Program-made: the position numbers and the translations under genes | DNA from: an uncultured Burkholderiaceae bacterium | GTDB taxonomy: Bacteria; Pseudomonadota; Gammaproteobacteria; Burkholderiales; Burkholderiaceae_B | NCBI GenBank assembly: GCA_934525625.1 | Contig: CAKSZL010000002.1 | Location: 1-64,000 of the forward strand | Length of the DNA stretch: 64,000 nt | Direction of reading: 5' to 3' | In this document: piece by piece, positions 37,899 to 45,338 of the stretch | How the letters are laid out: each line of letters begins with the position of its first letter | How positions within the stretch are numbered: position 1 is the stretch's first letter | The notes under the pieces: model-generated | The model's input: only the letters and a program-made list of their open reading frames with translations | Database searches by the model: none | Told to the model about the DNA's origin: nothing

Positions 37899-39590
37899 CT
37901 ACCAGCCAGCCATGCGGCCGCCGTATTCAAGATCGGTGTCGGTGTCCATCTCATCAACCTGCGCATCGCGCCGTGGCACTTCCATGTACTCGGCCAGCCA
38001 TTCATTCACCGGGTTGAGCGCGGCGAAATTCATCAGCGCGCCCGCCACCGCGCCGTCGCCGTGGCGCACCAGGTCGGCGTCCTTCAGGTCTTTGCGCTCC
38101 AGCTTGGGCACCATCGGGATACCGTCGATGAACTCGACGGCGCGGTGGTCATCCTCCAGGGATGCGTCGCGCGGCATGGCGATGAAGCCGTCCTCGAACA
38201 GCGAGATGTACTTGCCCATCCATTCGCCGTACCAGGCGCGAGAGAGCGTGACTTCGTGGACAGGGCCGCCGATGTAGTTGCCCGTTTTTTCGTCGAACAC
38301 CGCGCGTCCGAACTTGTCGCCGGTGTATTCCATGAGCGTTTGACCAGGCCCGGTCGCATCGCCAGCGAAAGTCCACCGCTTCAGCTCGCCCAGCAGCGCC
38401 CAGAGAATCTGCTCCTGCTGGCGAGTCGGGGCATTGGCCAGTTCGAGGATGAAGGGCACGTCGCGGCGAAGGTCGGCCGTGATGCGGGCGGGCTTGATGA
38501 CAGAGAAGTGGCGGTGGCGCGCGAAGTCCATGCCAATTGCCCAACGCCCGGTAAAGCCGCGCTGCGCTTCGTTGAGGACGGGCATGAGCGTGGTGGCAAT
38601 CCACGACGCGCACCAGATTTCGCGCTCTTTTTCCGAACGCTTCGGGAAGTCGTCGCTGAAAGCGATACGGAGCACGGGGCGCACTTCCGGCATCGCCCGC
38701 TCAATCCAGACCGATGGAATTGCCGAGCCATCGCCGTCGCGTGGAATCACGTCGAGTTCCTCGCGCATGGCTGCTTTTCGCGGGCCGTAGGCGGCCCGGA
38801 TGGCGGTGTACCACTCCCGCTTGCCTTCTTCGGTCGCTGGGATGCCTTTCATGGCGCAAACGCGCTCATAGAGGCCATTCGCCACGGCGTCATCGAACGT
38901 GATGCGGATGCACCTGGCACGTTTCCCATAGCGCCCGGCACGGACATCATTCACCAACTGGTGGAAGGCATTTTTCTTGCCGCGATGCGATGACCAGACG
39001 CGAATGCGGCCACCCCAAATGAGCAGGGCCGTCGCTGATTCGAGCACCTTGGAAACGTCCTTGTGCAAGGCTGCTTCGTCAAGGTCAACCAGCCCTTGCA
39101 GGCCGTGGATGTTTTCCGGCCGAGAAGAAAGTGCAGTGACACGGAACCCGCTGGCGAAGCGGACGCGGAACGCCTGAATCTCGCGGCTGGTGCCATCGGC
39201 CCGCTGGTCAAGGAAGATGTGCTGCTCAATGCGCGTTGCCTGGCCGCGCGCCACGATCTGCGAGAACTTGCCGACATAGCCGATGTATTCCAGACCCTTT
39301 TCACGCGTGTCGGCCATGTACCACACGTTGCTGCCGCCCGCTTCCTTGGCGGTAGCGGCGGTGATCGTGTCGGTCAGTGCTTGCGCGAACGTGATACCCG
39401 TGCGGCGGCCTTTCTCGCACACCGAGATGTCCAAGTCCTGCTGCATCTGAATCCAGTCCGACTGGTGCTTCATCAGCACGCCTTCGGCAAATGGGTCGAA
39501 GTCAGGAGGTATTTGGCGGACGTTCTCCGGCAGCTCGTCCCACTCGACGATGCGCTCGGTATCGGGGAGAGAGGCAGGAATACCCATCAC
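37899..39590 (-). CDS. Terminase large subunit (Mu gp28-like)
   Basis: 563 aa. The ATPase part has a Walker-A-like CEKGRRTGITF (about 57-67) and the segment LVDLDEAA, and the C-terminal nuclease part contains FSVIKPARITAD and RWTFAGDATGPGQTLMEY. The enzyme cuts replicated DNA and drives packaging into the head. It overlaps the gp27-like gene by 4 bases and leads into the portal gene. Confidence 0.94.
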   Translation of the reverse strand: MMGIPASLPDTERIVEWDELPENVRQIPPDFDPFAEGVLMKHQSDWIQMQQDLDISVCEKGRRTGITFAQALTDTITAATAKEAGGSNVWYMADTREKGLEYIGYVGKFSQIVARGQATRIEQHIFLDQRADGTSREIQAFRVRFASGFRVTALSSRPENIHGLQGLVDLDEAALHKDVSKVLESATALLIWGGRIRVWSSHRGKKNAFHQLVNDVRAGRYGKRARCIRITFDDAVANGLYERVCAMKGIPATEEGKREWYTAIRAAYGPRKAAMREELDVIPRDGDGSAIPSVWIERAMPEVRPVLRIAFSDDFPKRSEKEREIWCASWIATTLMPVLNEAQRGFTGRWAIGMDFARHRHFSVIKPARITADLRRDVPFILELANAPTRQQEQILWALLGELKRWTFAGDATGPGQTLMEYTGDKFGRAVFDEKTGNYIGGPVHEVTLSRAWYGEWMGKYISLFEDGFIAMPRDASLEDDHRAVEFIDGIPMVPKLERKDLKDADLVRHGDGAVAGALMNFAALNPVNEWLAEYMEVPRRDAQVDEMDTDTDLEYGGRMAGW

Positions 39591-40108
39591 ATGCCCATCA
39601 GGACTTGTTCGCGCCAGAAGCGGGCTTCGTCGGCATTGAGGCCGCGCGCCTGGGCGGCGGTGTCAACGCGCGCGGCAGCTTCTTCCAGCGCCTGCTTGCG
39701 GGCCTCGGCCTGCCAGCGTTTCTGCGCGACCGAAGCCTTGCCCAACTCGGCCACGGCGCGGGCCAGCTTCGGCAGATCGACAGCGTCGGGGTCTACCTCC
39801 ATCTCCATCAGGATGGAGAACATTTTTTCTTGCGTGAGCCGCACCAGGGCGTCATTGACAGCGCCATCGTCATCGGGAGCGGCCTGTACCACGGCGCGTG
39901 CCTGTTCAGTGACCACGCGCAGGGTTTTCAGGCGCTCCTCGAACGCCTGGCCGTAGCGGTGCAAGCCGGACTTGCCAATCTCGAAGCCGCGCTTGGCCAG
40001 CTCGGCGGACAGTAGCTCGTACTGGCTGAAGTTGTTCTCCACCAGCGCTTGGTCGAGCCAGGCTTTAACGTGCGCGGGAAGCGCCTCCACCTTGGAACGT
40101 CGAGGCAT
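39587..40108 (-). CDS. DUF3486 protein, Mu gp27-like (probable small terminase subunit)
   Basis: 173 aa. Begins MPRRSKVEALPAHVKAWLDQALVENNFSQYELLSAELAKRGFEIGKSGLHRYGQAF, an HTH-like start typical of DUF3486, followed by coiled-coil helices. In Mu-like phages it directly precedes the large terminase gene and probably provides DNA recognition. Overlaps the large subunit gene by 4 bases. Confidence 0.9.
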   Translation of the reverse strand: MPRRSKVEALPAHVKAWLDQALVENNFSQYELLSAELAKRGFEIGKSGLHRYGQAFEERLKTLRVVTEQARAVVQAAPDDDGAVNDALVRLTQEKMFSILMEMEVDPDAVDLPKLARAVAELGKASVAQKRWQAEARKQALEEAAARVDTAAQARGLNADEARFWREQVLMGM

Positions 40109-40114
40109 GGCGGC

Positions 40115-40426
40115 TCACCAGTATTTGGCCGGGCGCGCGATGCCCGGCTCACATGCGACCGCGTACTCGACCACGTCGATGCCATAGCGGTCGAGCTTGC
40201 AGAACCACTGCGGCTGCGAGTCGCGGCCAGTGATCGTGATGAGTTCGCGCGCGGCCAGGTAGTCGAGGTTGCGGCGCAGCTCCAGTGTGGTCAGGTCGGG
40301 CAGCATCGGCGTGATCGCCGACAGCACCACTTGTTCGCTGGTACCCACCGGCTGTGCGGAGTTCAGTGCCAACAAGATGAGCCAGCGCAGGTTTTCGCGC
40401 CGGGCTTTTTCCAGGTCAGGGGTCAT
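40115..40426 (-). CDS. Mu gp26-like small protein, probable winged helix
   Basis: 103 aa. The sequence (LRWLILLALNSAQPVGTSEQVVLSAITPMLPDLTTLELRRNLDYLAARELITITGR...WFCKLDRYGIDVVEY) reads as a winged-helix fold: three helices then a beta wing. Mu-like phages have a similar protein at this place before gp27. Role unknown; it may act in packaging or late regulation. Confidence 0.75.
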   Translation of the reverse strand: MTPDLEKARRENLRWLILLALNSAQPVGTSEQVVLSAITPMLPDLTTLELRRNLDYLAARELITITGRDSQPQWFCKLDRYGIDVVEYAVACEPGIARPAKYW

Positions 40427-40704
40427 ACAGACTTCTCCATCAGACGTTCAATTCGTGCTCCTATGGCATCCAGCTTTGCGTTGAGCACGGTCTCGAAGCG
40501 GATGGCATCCTCACGTCGCTGGTACTCCAGCGGCAGCTTGGTCAGGGTTTCGTTGAGCTGGTTTTCCAGCTTGCTCACGCGGTCGTTTTGCTGGTCGATG
40601 CGGGCGTCGAGCTGCCGCAGCAGAATCTTCCCGAACGAAGCCAGGGTGCCGATGAAGCCCAGCAGCAGACCGACCAGGTGCCAAAAATCAACTTGAATGG
40701 TCAT
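40423..40704 (-). CDS. Mu gp25-like membrane-anchored coiled-coil protein
   Basis: 93 aa from the ATG at 40704, which overlaps the Rz stop. One N-terminal membrane helix (FWHLVGLLLGFIGTLASFGKI, about 6-26) is followed by a charged coiled coil (QLDARIDQQNDRVSKLENQLNETL... IGARIERLMEKSV). Mu has a comparable small protein (DUF2730-like) between the lysis and packaging genes. Function unknown. Confidence 0.75.
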   Translation of the reverse strand: MTIQVDFWHLVGLLLGFIGTLASFGKILLRQLDARIDQQNDRVSKLENQLNETLTKLPLEYQRREDAIRFETVLNAKLDAIGARIERLMEKSV

Positions 40705-41201
40705 TGCGCTTGCTCCTGCTGGTTGACCCACGATTGCAGCGCCTTCAACTGTTCGGCGACTTCGTGATAGGTGGCGTAGTTTTCGACGACGGTGGCGGCA
40801 GCGGTTTCAACGCTGGCGGCGGGCGCATCAGCAACTCCGGCGGGGTCGGGAAGTTCGCCTTGGGCGGCGGCATCGTGGAGCACGCGGAAACCGCCAGGCA
40901 GATCGCAAGTAACAGCAGACGAAACATAGACGGGAACCTCCTTGATGATTTCCTTGCCGCGCTCCTTTACCACCTGGACGCGGTCAACGTATTGCGTCAC
41001 CACCTTGGTCGTGACCTCGGCCTGGGTGGTAGCGGTTTGCGCGGCGGTCAGCTTTGCCGCAGCACGTTCGGCATCCCATGCGGCATTGACGGTGGATTCG
41101 CCGTAGTGGCAACCACCGATGACGGAGGTGGTGACGATGGCAATGAAGCCCAGCAGCTTCCAGGGCAGCTCACGGAAGAACTGGATGACGGCCGCGCTCA
41201 C
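40701..41201 (-). CDS. Rz-like inner-membrane spanin
   Basis: 166 aa from a GTG at 41201 that overlaps the stop of the preceding holin-like gene (GTGA). One N-terminal membrane helix (about 13-32, KLLGFIAIVTTSVIGG) is followed by a helical periplasmic part (AERAAAKLTAAQTATTQAEVTTKVVTQYVDRVQVVKERGKEIIKEVPVYV) and the common C-terminal block CDLPGGFRVLHDAAAQGELP. Spanins fuse inner and outer membranes in the last lysis step. The Rz1 partner is nested inside this gene in another frame. Confidence 0.85.
   Translation of the reverse strand: MSAAVIQFFRELPWKLLGFIAIVTTSVIGGCHYGESTVNAAWDAERAAAKLTAAQTATTQAEVTTKVVTQYVDRVQVVKERGKEIIKEVPVYVSSAVTCDLPGGFRVLHDAAAQGELPDPAGVADAPAASVETAAATVVENYATYHEVAEQLKALQSWVNQQEQAQ
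40745..40927 (-). CDS. Rz1-like outer-membrane spanin lipoprotein, nested in Rz
   Basis: 60 aa, in a different frame wholly inside the Rz gene. It has a lipoprotein signal ending L-A-V-S-A-C16 and a short, very proline-rich mature part (TMPPPKANFPTPPELLMRPPPALKPLPPPSSK), which is the Rz1 hallmark. AAGGAGG lies 9 bases before the ATG, so it has its own translation start. It pairs with Rz across the periplasm. Confidence 0.85.
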   Translation of the reverse strand: MFRLLLLAICLAVSACSTMPPPKANFPTPPELLMRPPPALKPLPPPSSKTTPPITKSPNS

Positions 41202-41440
41202 GATTTCTCCTCCGCATTGGCGGCGCGGGCAGCGGAGCCGCTGTATTTGAGCGAGAGGAACTTCGAGGCCGTGACGGCACCAGCAACGCAGGATAGGTAG
41301 GCCCACCAGACTTCCGTCTCGGCCTGGCCCACCCAGTTCAGGCGCACAAACGAAACGGTGGCGGCGGCGTAGCCGATGTTGGCCCAAATCTTCGTGTGTG
41401 AGAGGCGGCCGTCGCGGGAGACCAGGTCTATGAGATTCAT
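41198..41440 (-). CDS. Putative holin, two membrane helices
   Basis: 80 aa from the ATG at 41440 (AGGAGG 10 bases upstream; overlaps the endolysin stop). Two hydrophobic segments (about 20-38, IWANIGYAAATVSFV, and 45-64, WWAYLSCVAGAVTASKFL) with a basic/acidic tail. Size, topology and position between endolysin and spanins suggest a holin, but I cannot place it in a specific family. Confidence 0.65.
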   Translation of the reverse strand: MNLIDLVSRDGRLSHTKIWANIGYAAATVSFVRLNWVGQAETEVWWAYLSCVAGAVTASKFLSLKYSGSAARAANAEEKS

Positions 41441-41880
41441 GCCGAGGCGACCTCCTGCGGAACCTTGCCAGCGGCGAGCTGCGCCAGCGACAGGCCGCCT
41501 GTGTACTGGAAATGAGCGTATTCGCGGAATGTCTTCCAACGCCCCGCCCATTCCAGACCAGCCGCCTCGCCGAGTTGGCCGATGCGTTCCCACAATTTGC
41601 CGTCAGCGCCGGTGGTGTTCCACACGGCTTTGCCGTCGCGTAGAGGCACCACGTCGAAGGCGACGCGCCAGTTGTGATAGCTCTGGCCCGGCTTGGCATT
41701 GGTTACACGCTTGCCGGGGGCGGTTCGGCCCTGGGCGTAGAGCGCAGCTTGGCTCTCCAGGTCGCGGTAGGTGGAGGTAACGAGGATGTCGATGCCCTCC
41801 TGCTTGCACGCGGCTAGGAAGGCTTGCGCCCGTGAGCGCACGGGCGGCAAAAGATCGTCTAGGGAGCGAGAATTTTTCAT
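41437..41880 (-). CDS. Endolysin, L-alanyl-D-glutamate peptidase type (M15)
   Basis: 147 aa. The LAS-type metallopeptidase pattern is visible: DILVTSTYRDLESQAALYAQGRT, the zinc motif SYHNWRVAFDVVP (H and D ligands) and HFQY near the C-terminus (third ligand). It cleaves peptidoglycan cross-link peptides at lysis. It is the first gene after the late promoter element at 41917-41930, whose start is exactly 50 bases before this ATG. Confidence 0.92.
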   Translation of the reverse strand: MKNSRSLDDLLPPVRSRAQAFLAACKQEGIDILVTSTYRDLESQAALYAQGRTAPGKRVTNAKPGQSYHNWRVAFDVVPLRDGKAVWNTTGADGKLWERIGQLGEAAGLEWAGRWKTFREYAHFQYTGGLSLAQLAAGKVPQEVASA

Positions 41881-41916
41881 GCCGTCATGATGGCGGCGGC
41901 TCCCCGGTGATGCGAT

Positions 41917-41930
41917 TAAAGTGCTTTAGT
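41917..41930 (-). promoter_or_regulatory. Late promoter element, copy 3 (lysis/packaging arm)
   Basis: Read on the minus strand: ACTAAA-GCA-CTTTA followed by AT, starting at 41930, exactly 50 bases before the endolysin ATG at 41880. It shares ACTAAA-N3-CTTTA with copies at 50786 and 54260. TTTAAT is a good -10-like box. The Mor stop codon (TAA at 41928-41926) lies within ACTAAA. Presumed to start the leftward lysis-terminase-portal-F-G transcript. Confidence 0.65.
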
Positions 41931-42291
41931 TTCCGTCCGGCAGCAGTGGCATCTGCCGGGTGCTTAGGTCGCGCTGCCGCGCCCGCTTCACGATGTTCCT
42001 CACCTGCATTTCCGTGAGGTTGTACTTGTGCGCGAGCATCTTGTAGTTGTCCCCGTTGAACTCCGACCAGATTTGCTCATCGCGTTGTGACAGCTCATAG
42101 GACAAGCCGCGCGGGATGTACTGTTGAACGCCTCCGATCTCCGTGCGGATGGCTTCGGTGATGGTGAACGCAAGCGACGTAGCTTGCGCAATTTCGTGTG
42201 TGACCAGCCGGTTGTAGATCACCTGGCCGATCTGTTCGAGCAGTTCCGGGTATCCATCCGGGAAGTGCATCATCGTGCTCTCTGGCTTCAT
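41926..42291 (-). CDS. mor: Mor-type transcriptional activator
   Basis: 121 aa. It fits the Mor/C family: dimerisation part (YPELLEQIGQVIYNRLVTHEIAQATSLAFTITEAIRTEIGGVQQYIPRGLSYELSQRDEQIWSEFNGDNYKMLAHKYNLTEMQVRNIVKRAR), with the C-terminal HTH around residues 75-108. Mu Mor activates the middle promoter and the related C protein the late ones. Only this one family member is present in the visible prophage, so it may drive the late promoters directly. Its stop codon is inside the downstream late promoter element. Confidence 0.92.
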   Translation of the reverse strand: MKPESTMMHFPDGYPELLEQIGQVIYNRLVTHEIAQATSLAFTITEAIRTEIGGVQQYIPRGLSYELSQRDEQIWSEFNGDNYKMLAHKYNLTEMQVRNIVKRARQRDLSTRQMPLLPDGN

Positions 42292-42938
42292 GGTTTCTCC
42301 CTCTTATCGAGTGCTGTTTTCAGTGCATCCCAAGCAGTTTGCATGGGGTCAAAGGTCTGCCGGGTTTGCGCCAGGCCGACCGTGGAGCGCAACCCGGTCA
42401 GTTCCTCGTCGCTCAATGTGACGCTGCCGGTCTTGATCGCTTCCGATAAGGTTTGAGCCATTTCCCTCACCTGGCCAGGCAGGTAGCGCATGGCCCACTT
42501 CTTCAAAGTCTCGATGAGGGCTTCCGTCTGGTTGCCGTTCGTCCATTGCAGTGCGTCCACCTTGGCGATGCGCTTCACATAAGCCGCCAGGGCTTCCTCG
42601 GATGGGTTCTTCACCGCGCCCAACTGGTGCAGGAACAACCAGAGGGCGCGTACCTTCCGCGCCTCCGGGTATTGCGCCAGGGGACGGCCCGGCCTGCTTT
42701 GAGCAGGAGGCCGGGCCGACTTGACCCGCACCTTGAAACCGCTGCGCTTCATGCGCTCCAGGACGCGCTCCAGCTCCGGCACGCTCATGGCCGAGGTGGA
42801 ATCCTTATGCACACTGCCCATGAGCAGCGCGCGGTAGATCTCATCGTCCAGGCCCAGCTCGCGCTTGCCCACATGAATGAGACGTATGAGGCGCTGGCGA
42901 GCATCCTGATTAGCGGCGGTGCGGGCGGCGGATTTCAT
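42288..42938 (-). CDS. gemA: GemA / gp16-family protein (DUF1018)
   Basis: 216 aa. Family pattern: RQRLIRLIHVGKRELGLDDEIYRALLMGSVHKDSTSAMSVPELERVLERMKRSGFKV (about 15-70) then RKVRALWLFLHQLGAVKNPSEEALAAYVKRIAKVDALQWTNGNQTEALIETLKKWA. GemA of Mu affects host supercoiling and host gene expression; the exact role here is unknown. Overlaps Mor by 4 bases. Confidence 0.9.
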   Translation of the reverse strand: MKSAARTAANQDARQRLIRLIHVGKRELGLDDEIYRALLMGSVHKDSTSAMSVPELERVLERMKRSGFKVRVKSARPPAQSRPGRPLAQYPEARKVRALWLFLHQLGAVKNPSEEALAAYVKRIAKVDALQWTNGNQTEALIETLKKWAMRYLPGQVREMAQTLSEAIKTGSVTLSDEELTGLRSTVGLAQTRQTFDPMQTAWDALKTALDKREKP

Positions 42939-43633
42939 AGGGCCGCTCCCAGCGCCAGGCGCTCATCACCGCCCACGCCGCGATTGAGCTGGGCATCCCG
43001 GCCAGCCCGATGCCCGGCCTGCATATCGCCGTAGTCGCGCTCGGAAAGGTTGCGGCCCGCGTTGCGGTTGTGCCCCTGGAAGCTGGTCAGCGTGTGCTTG
43101 TGCTCCAGATAGGCCGTGACGCGGGCCTGCGCAGCCGCGCTACCGGCGAAGCTCTCCACCAGCTCGGTTGCCGTCATCACCCAGCCCTCGCAGAACAGGT
43201 CGGCGCGGCGCGTGCGAGTCGTGGTGCAGCGTTTCAGGGCCGTCTTGACATAGTGCGCCCGCGCCCGCTTCGCCTGCCGAAACAACACCTCGAAGGCGTA
43301 GCGGGCGATTTCGCCGGACGGTGCCGCGCCCACGAACACCCAGCGCCCGACTGGACGACTGCACGCCAGGAACACCGAGCAGTCGAAGGCGGCGGCTACA
43401 CGGGTGGCCAAGCCGCATTCCCAGCGGGCTGGCTTCTGCGCTGCACCGGCGCGGGTGCTTTCTTCCTGGATGTCAGCGTGCTCGACGTCCAGGTCGCTGA
43501 TGCCGTGCATCTGCATCAGCTTCTGCGCCTGACGCAGTGCGTTGGCCGCTTCATGCTCGTTGCTGGACTTTGCCAGCGCCAGGCATTTCTTGACCTTGGC
43601 GATGATCTTGTCGCGGTCGGCTTGTTCCATCAC
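42935..43633 (-). CDS. DUF2786-domain protein
   Basis: 232 aa. The N-terminal 45 residues (DKIIAKVKKCLALAKSSNEHEAANALRQAQKLMQMHGIS) are the DUF2786 signature, common in phages. A central part (WVFVGAAPSGEIARYAFEVLFRQAKRARAHY) and a C-terminal GHNRNAGRNLSERDYGDMQAGHRAGRDAQLNRGVGG follow. The function of this family is not established. It lies between GemA and Gam with 4-base overlaps. Confidence 0.85.
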   Translation of the reverse strand: MMEQADRDKIIAKVKKCLALAKSSNEHEAANALRQAQKLMQMHGISDLDVEHADIQEESTRAGAAQKPARWECGLATRVAAAFDCSVFLACSRPVGRWVFVGAAPSGEIARYAFEVLFRQAKRARAHYVKTALKRCTTTRTRRADLFCEGWVMTATELVESFAGSAAAQARVTAYLEHKHTLTSFQGHNRNAGRNLSERDYGDMQAGHRAGRDAQLNRGVGGDERLALGAAL

Positions 43634-44139
43634 GCCACCTCGACTTCAAACGGCTCGATGACGAAGTCCTCGACGCCGGTCACGATGGAGATACCCGCGA
43701 TGCCGGATACAGCCGTGGGGTCGGCGAGCATGGCTTCCTTGTTCGGTTCATCCTTGCTACGGATGAATCGGCCCAGGCCCAGCGAGCGCAGTGTCTCCAG
43801 CACTTTATCGACACTGCGGATGCTGACGCTGGGCGGTCGCTGCCGCCACTTGACCAGGCCGGTGATAAGGTTGGCTTCCTTGCCGCCGCCCGCGAGCAAC
43901 TCGGCGCGGTGCGCTTCGCACCAGGTCTGGATGCCACCGGCCAGCGTGTCGATGCGCGTCTTGAGCGCCTCGATCTCGTCCTTGCGCCCGGCGGTGATAG
44001 CCGCGATCTGGTCGTTGATCTCGGTCTCTACCCGCGTCAGCTCGCGCTGCGCATCGCCAAGGGCGCGGATGGCTTCAATCGTCAGTTCCTTGCTCTGGCA
44101 CACCCACTGTGCCGCTTTTGCCTTTTTTCTGGTTGCCAT
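43630..44139 (-). CDS. gam: Gam-like host-nuclease inhibitor
   Basis: 169 aa. Gam family (Ku-like DNA-end binder): after a basic N-terminus, ELTIEAIRALGDAQRELTRVETEINDQIAAITAGRKDEIEALKTRIDTLAGGIQTWCEAHRAELL, then ITGLVKWRQRPPSVSIRSVDKVLETLRSLGLGRFIRSKDEPNKEAML. Mu Gam coats DNA ends and protects them from exonucleases. The N-terminal coding part overlaps the next upstream gene by 65 bases. Confidence 0.93.
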   Translation of the reverse strand: MATRKKAKAAQWVCQSKELTIEAIRALGDAQRELTRVETEINDQIAAITAGRKDEIEALKTRIDTLAGGIQTWCEAHRAELLAGGGKEANLITGLVKWRQRPPSVSIRSVDKVLETLRSLGLGRFIRSKDEPNKEAMLADPTAVSGIAGISIVTGVEDFVIEPFEVEVA

Positions 44140-44515
44140 GATGTGGCTCCTTCATTGATAGCGTTTTCTTGAGGTCTTTCATTAACTCGCGGATGCGTGC
44201 CAGGTTCTGTTCACGCACTTCCGGCGAGACCGGGGGCGGCGGTAGCTGGCGCGGTGGTGCGCGAGCGCCGATGTTGTCGAGGTAGAGCTTCGGCGGCGGC
44301 CAGCGATCGCAGACGCGGAACAGCACCAAGAAGGCGCGCTCCAGGCGCTCTCGGTCGAGCTGTTCATCCCACCGGCAGCCGTTGTTCCAGATCGCCTCCA
44401 GCCACACCTCGGCGGTGCCGACGATGGCGTCTTCTGGCGGAGTGCCCGCCAGGCGCAGGGCCAGCAGCTTCTGCAAGCCGGTGGCGATGACGATGCGGAA
44501 CCAGTCAGGCACCAT
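44075..44515 (-). CDS. Unrecognised early protein
   Basis: 146 aa, cytoplasmic, mixed charge. The N-terminal part (VPDWFRIVIATGLQKLLALRLAGTPPEDAIVGTAEVWLEAIWNNGCRWDEQLDRERLERAFLVLFRVCDRWPPPKLYLDNI) looks like a compact helical domain; the C-terminus is basic and low complexity. I recognise no family. It overlaps the start of Gam by 65 bases and the end of the zinc-ribbon gene by 11. Its place suggests an early function. Confidence 0.7.
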   Translation of the reverse strand: MVPDWFRIVIATGLQKLLALRLAGTPPEDAIVGTAEVWLEAIWNNGCRWDEQLDRERLERAFLVLFRVCDRWPPPKLYLDNIGARAPPRQLPPPPVSPEVREQNLARIRELMKDLKKTLSMKEPHHGNQKKGKSGTVGVPEQGTDD

Positions 44516-44990
44516 GCTTGAAACTCTCCAGCGCCGCGATGCCCGACAGGGTCTTGGACGTGGTCTTGCCGGTGGTCAGGCGCGGCGCACCATCGACCAC
44601 CAGGTTGTTTACGGCGGGCCGATAGCCGCTGATTACCTCGTAGAGCCAGCCGTGGCCCTTGAGGGGCGTCTTGAGCCGTCCTGCATCGCGCGCGGCCAGC
44701 CCTTGTTCAATGGCCCACACCCAGGCTTCCTGTGGCGCTTCAAACACCTGGCCGTTGCGCGTGATGCGCCCTGCCTGGATGTCCGGCAACACCTCGTTGA
44801 GCAGCTTGCCCACGCGCTCCATCGTCAGTTCGCGGGAGTCAGGCCGATGCAGCGCGACATAGCGCACCAGGGCTGCGCCGAGCGTGCCGGAGAGCTTGAA
44901 GGCGGCGGCGAGGGCTTCACGCGCGCCTTCGTGGGCGACCAGGGCGTCGAGCGATAGGGTCGCGCCGCAGGACGGGCAGCGTGTTCTCAT
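44505..44990 (-). CDS. Unrecognised early protein with N-terminal zinc ribbon
   Basis: 161 aa. The N-terminus MRTRCPSCGATLSLD has a single CPSC knuckle (half of a zinc ribbon). The rest is helical (LAAAFKLSGTLGAALVRYVALHRPDSRELTMERVGKLLNEVLPDIQAGRITRNGQVFEAPQEAWVWAIEQGL) and resembles phage DNA-associated proteins without a named family. Overlaps the gene before it by 4 bases. Confidence 0.7.
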   Translation of the reverse strand: MRTRCPSCGATLSLDALVAHEGAREALAAAFKLSGTLGAALVRYVALHRPDSRELTMERVGKLLNEVLPDIQAGRITRNGQVFEAPQEAWVWAIEQGLAARDAGRLKTPLKGHGWLYEVISGYRPAVNNLVVDGAPRLTTGKTTSKTLSGIAALESFKHGA

Positions 44991-45337
44991 TGCATCAGTT
45001 CCTTCGCCCGTAGCACTTCTTTCCAGGCCACGCGAATGCCCTGGTAGTGGATGGAGCAGAGGCGGCTGCCATCTGCCTGGGTTTTGATGGTGCGGCCGTG
45101 GCCCAGCTCCAGCAGCGGCTTGAGCTGCTTGGTGCTTCCCGGCGTCACGGTGATGGTTGGCCGGTCGGTTTGGCCGGGGTACAGCGACTCCTGCACCACG
45201 CGGTAGCCCATTGCGCGCAACTCGCGGGCGACGCGGTTGACCAGCTCCAGGCGGGAAACGAACTCCTCGGTGAACACTCTGCTCATGACATGCTCCGTAT
45301 GGGTGATGGGGCGGACGAGATGCAGGACGGCGGCCAT
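44987..45337 (-). CDS. Unrecognised small early protein
   Basis: 116 aa. The start at 45337 is supported by AAGGAGG 6 bases upstream; a second ATG at 45286 would give MSRVF. Contains FVSRLELVNRVARELRAMGYRVVQESLYPGQTDRPTITVTPGSTKQLKPLLELGHGRTIKTQADGSRLCSIHYQGIRVAW. This alternating strand-helix pattern suggests a small alpha/beta fold. No family recognised. Follows the MuB-like gene by one base. Confidence 0.7.
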   Translation of the reverse strand: MAAVLHLVRPITHTEHVMSRVFTEEFVSRLELVNRVARELRAMGYRVVQESLYPGQTDRPTITVTPGSTKQLKPLLELGHGRTIKTQADGSRLCSIHYQGIRVAWKEVLRAKELMQ

Positions 45338-45338
45338 G

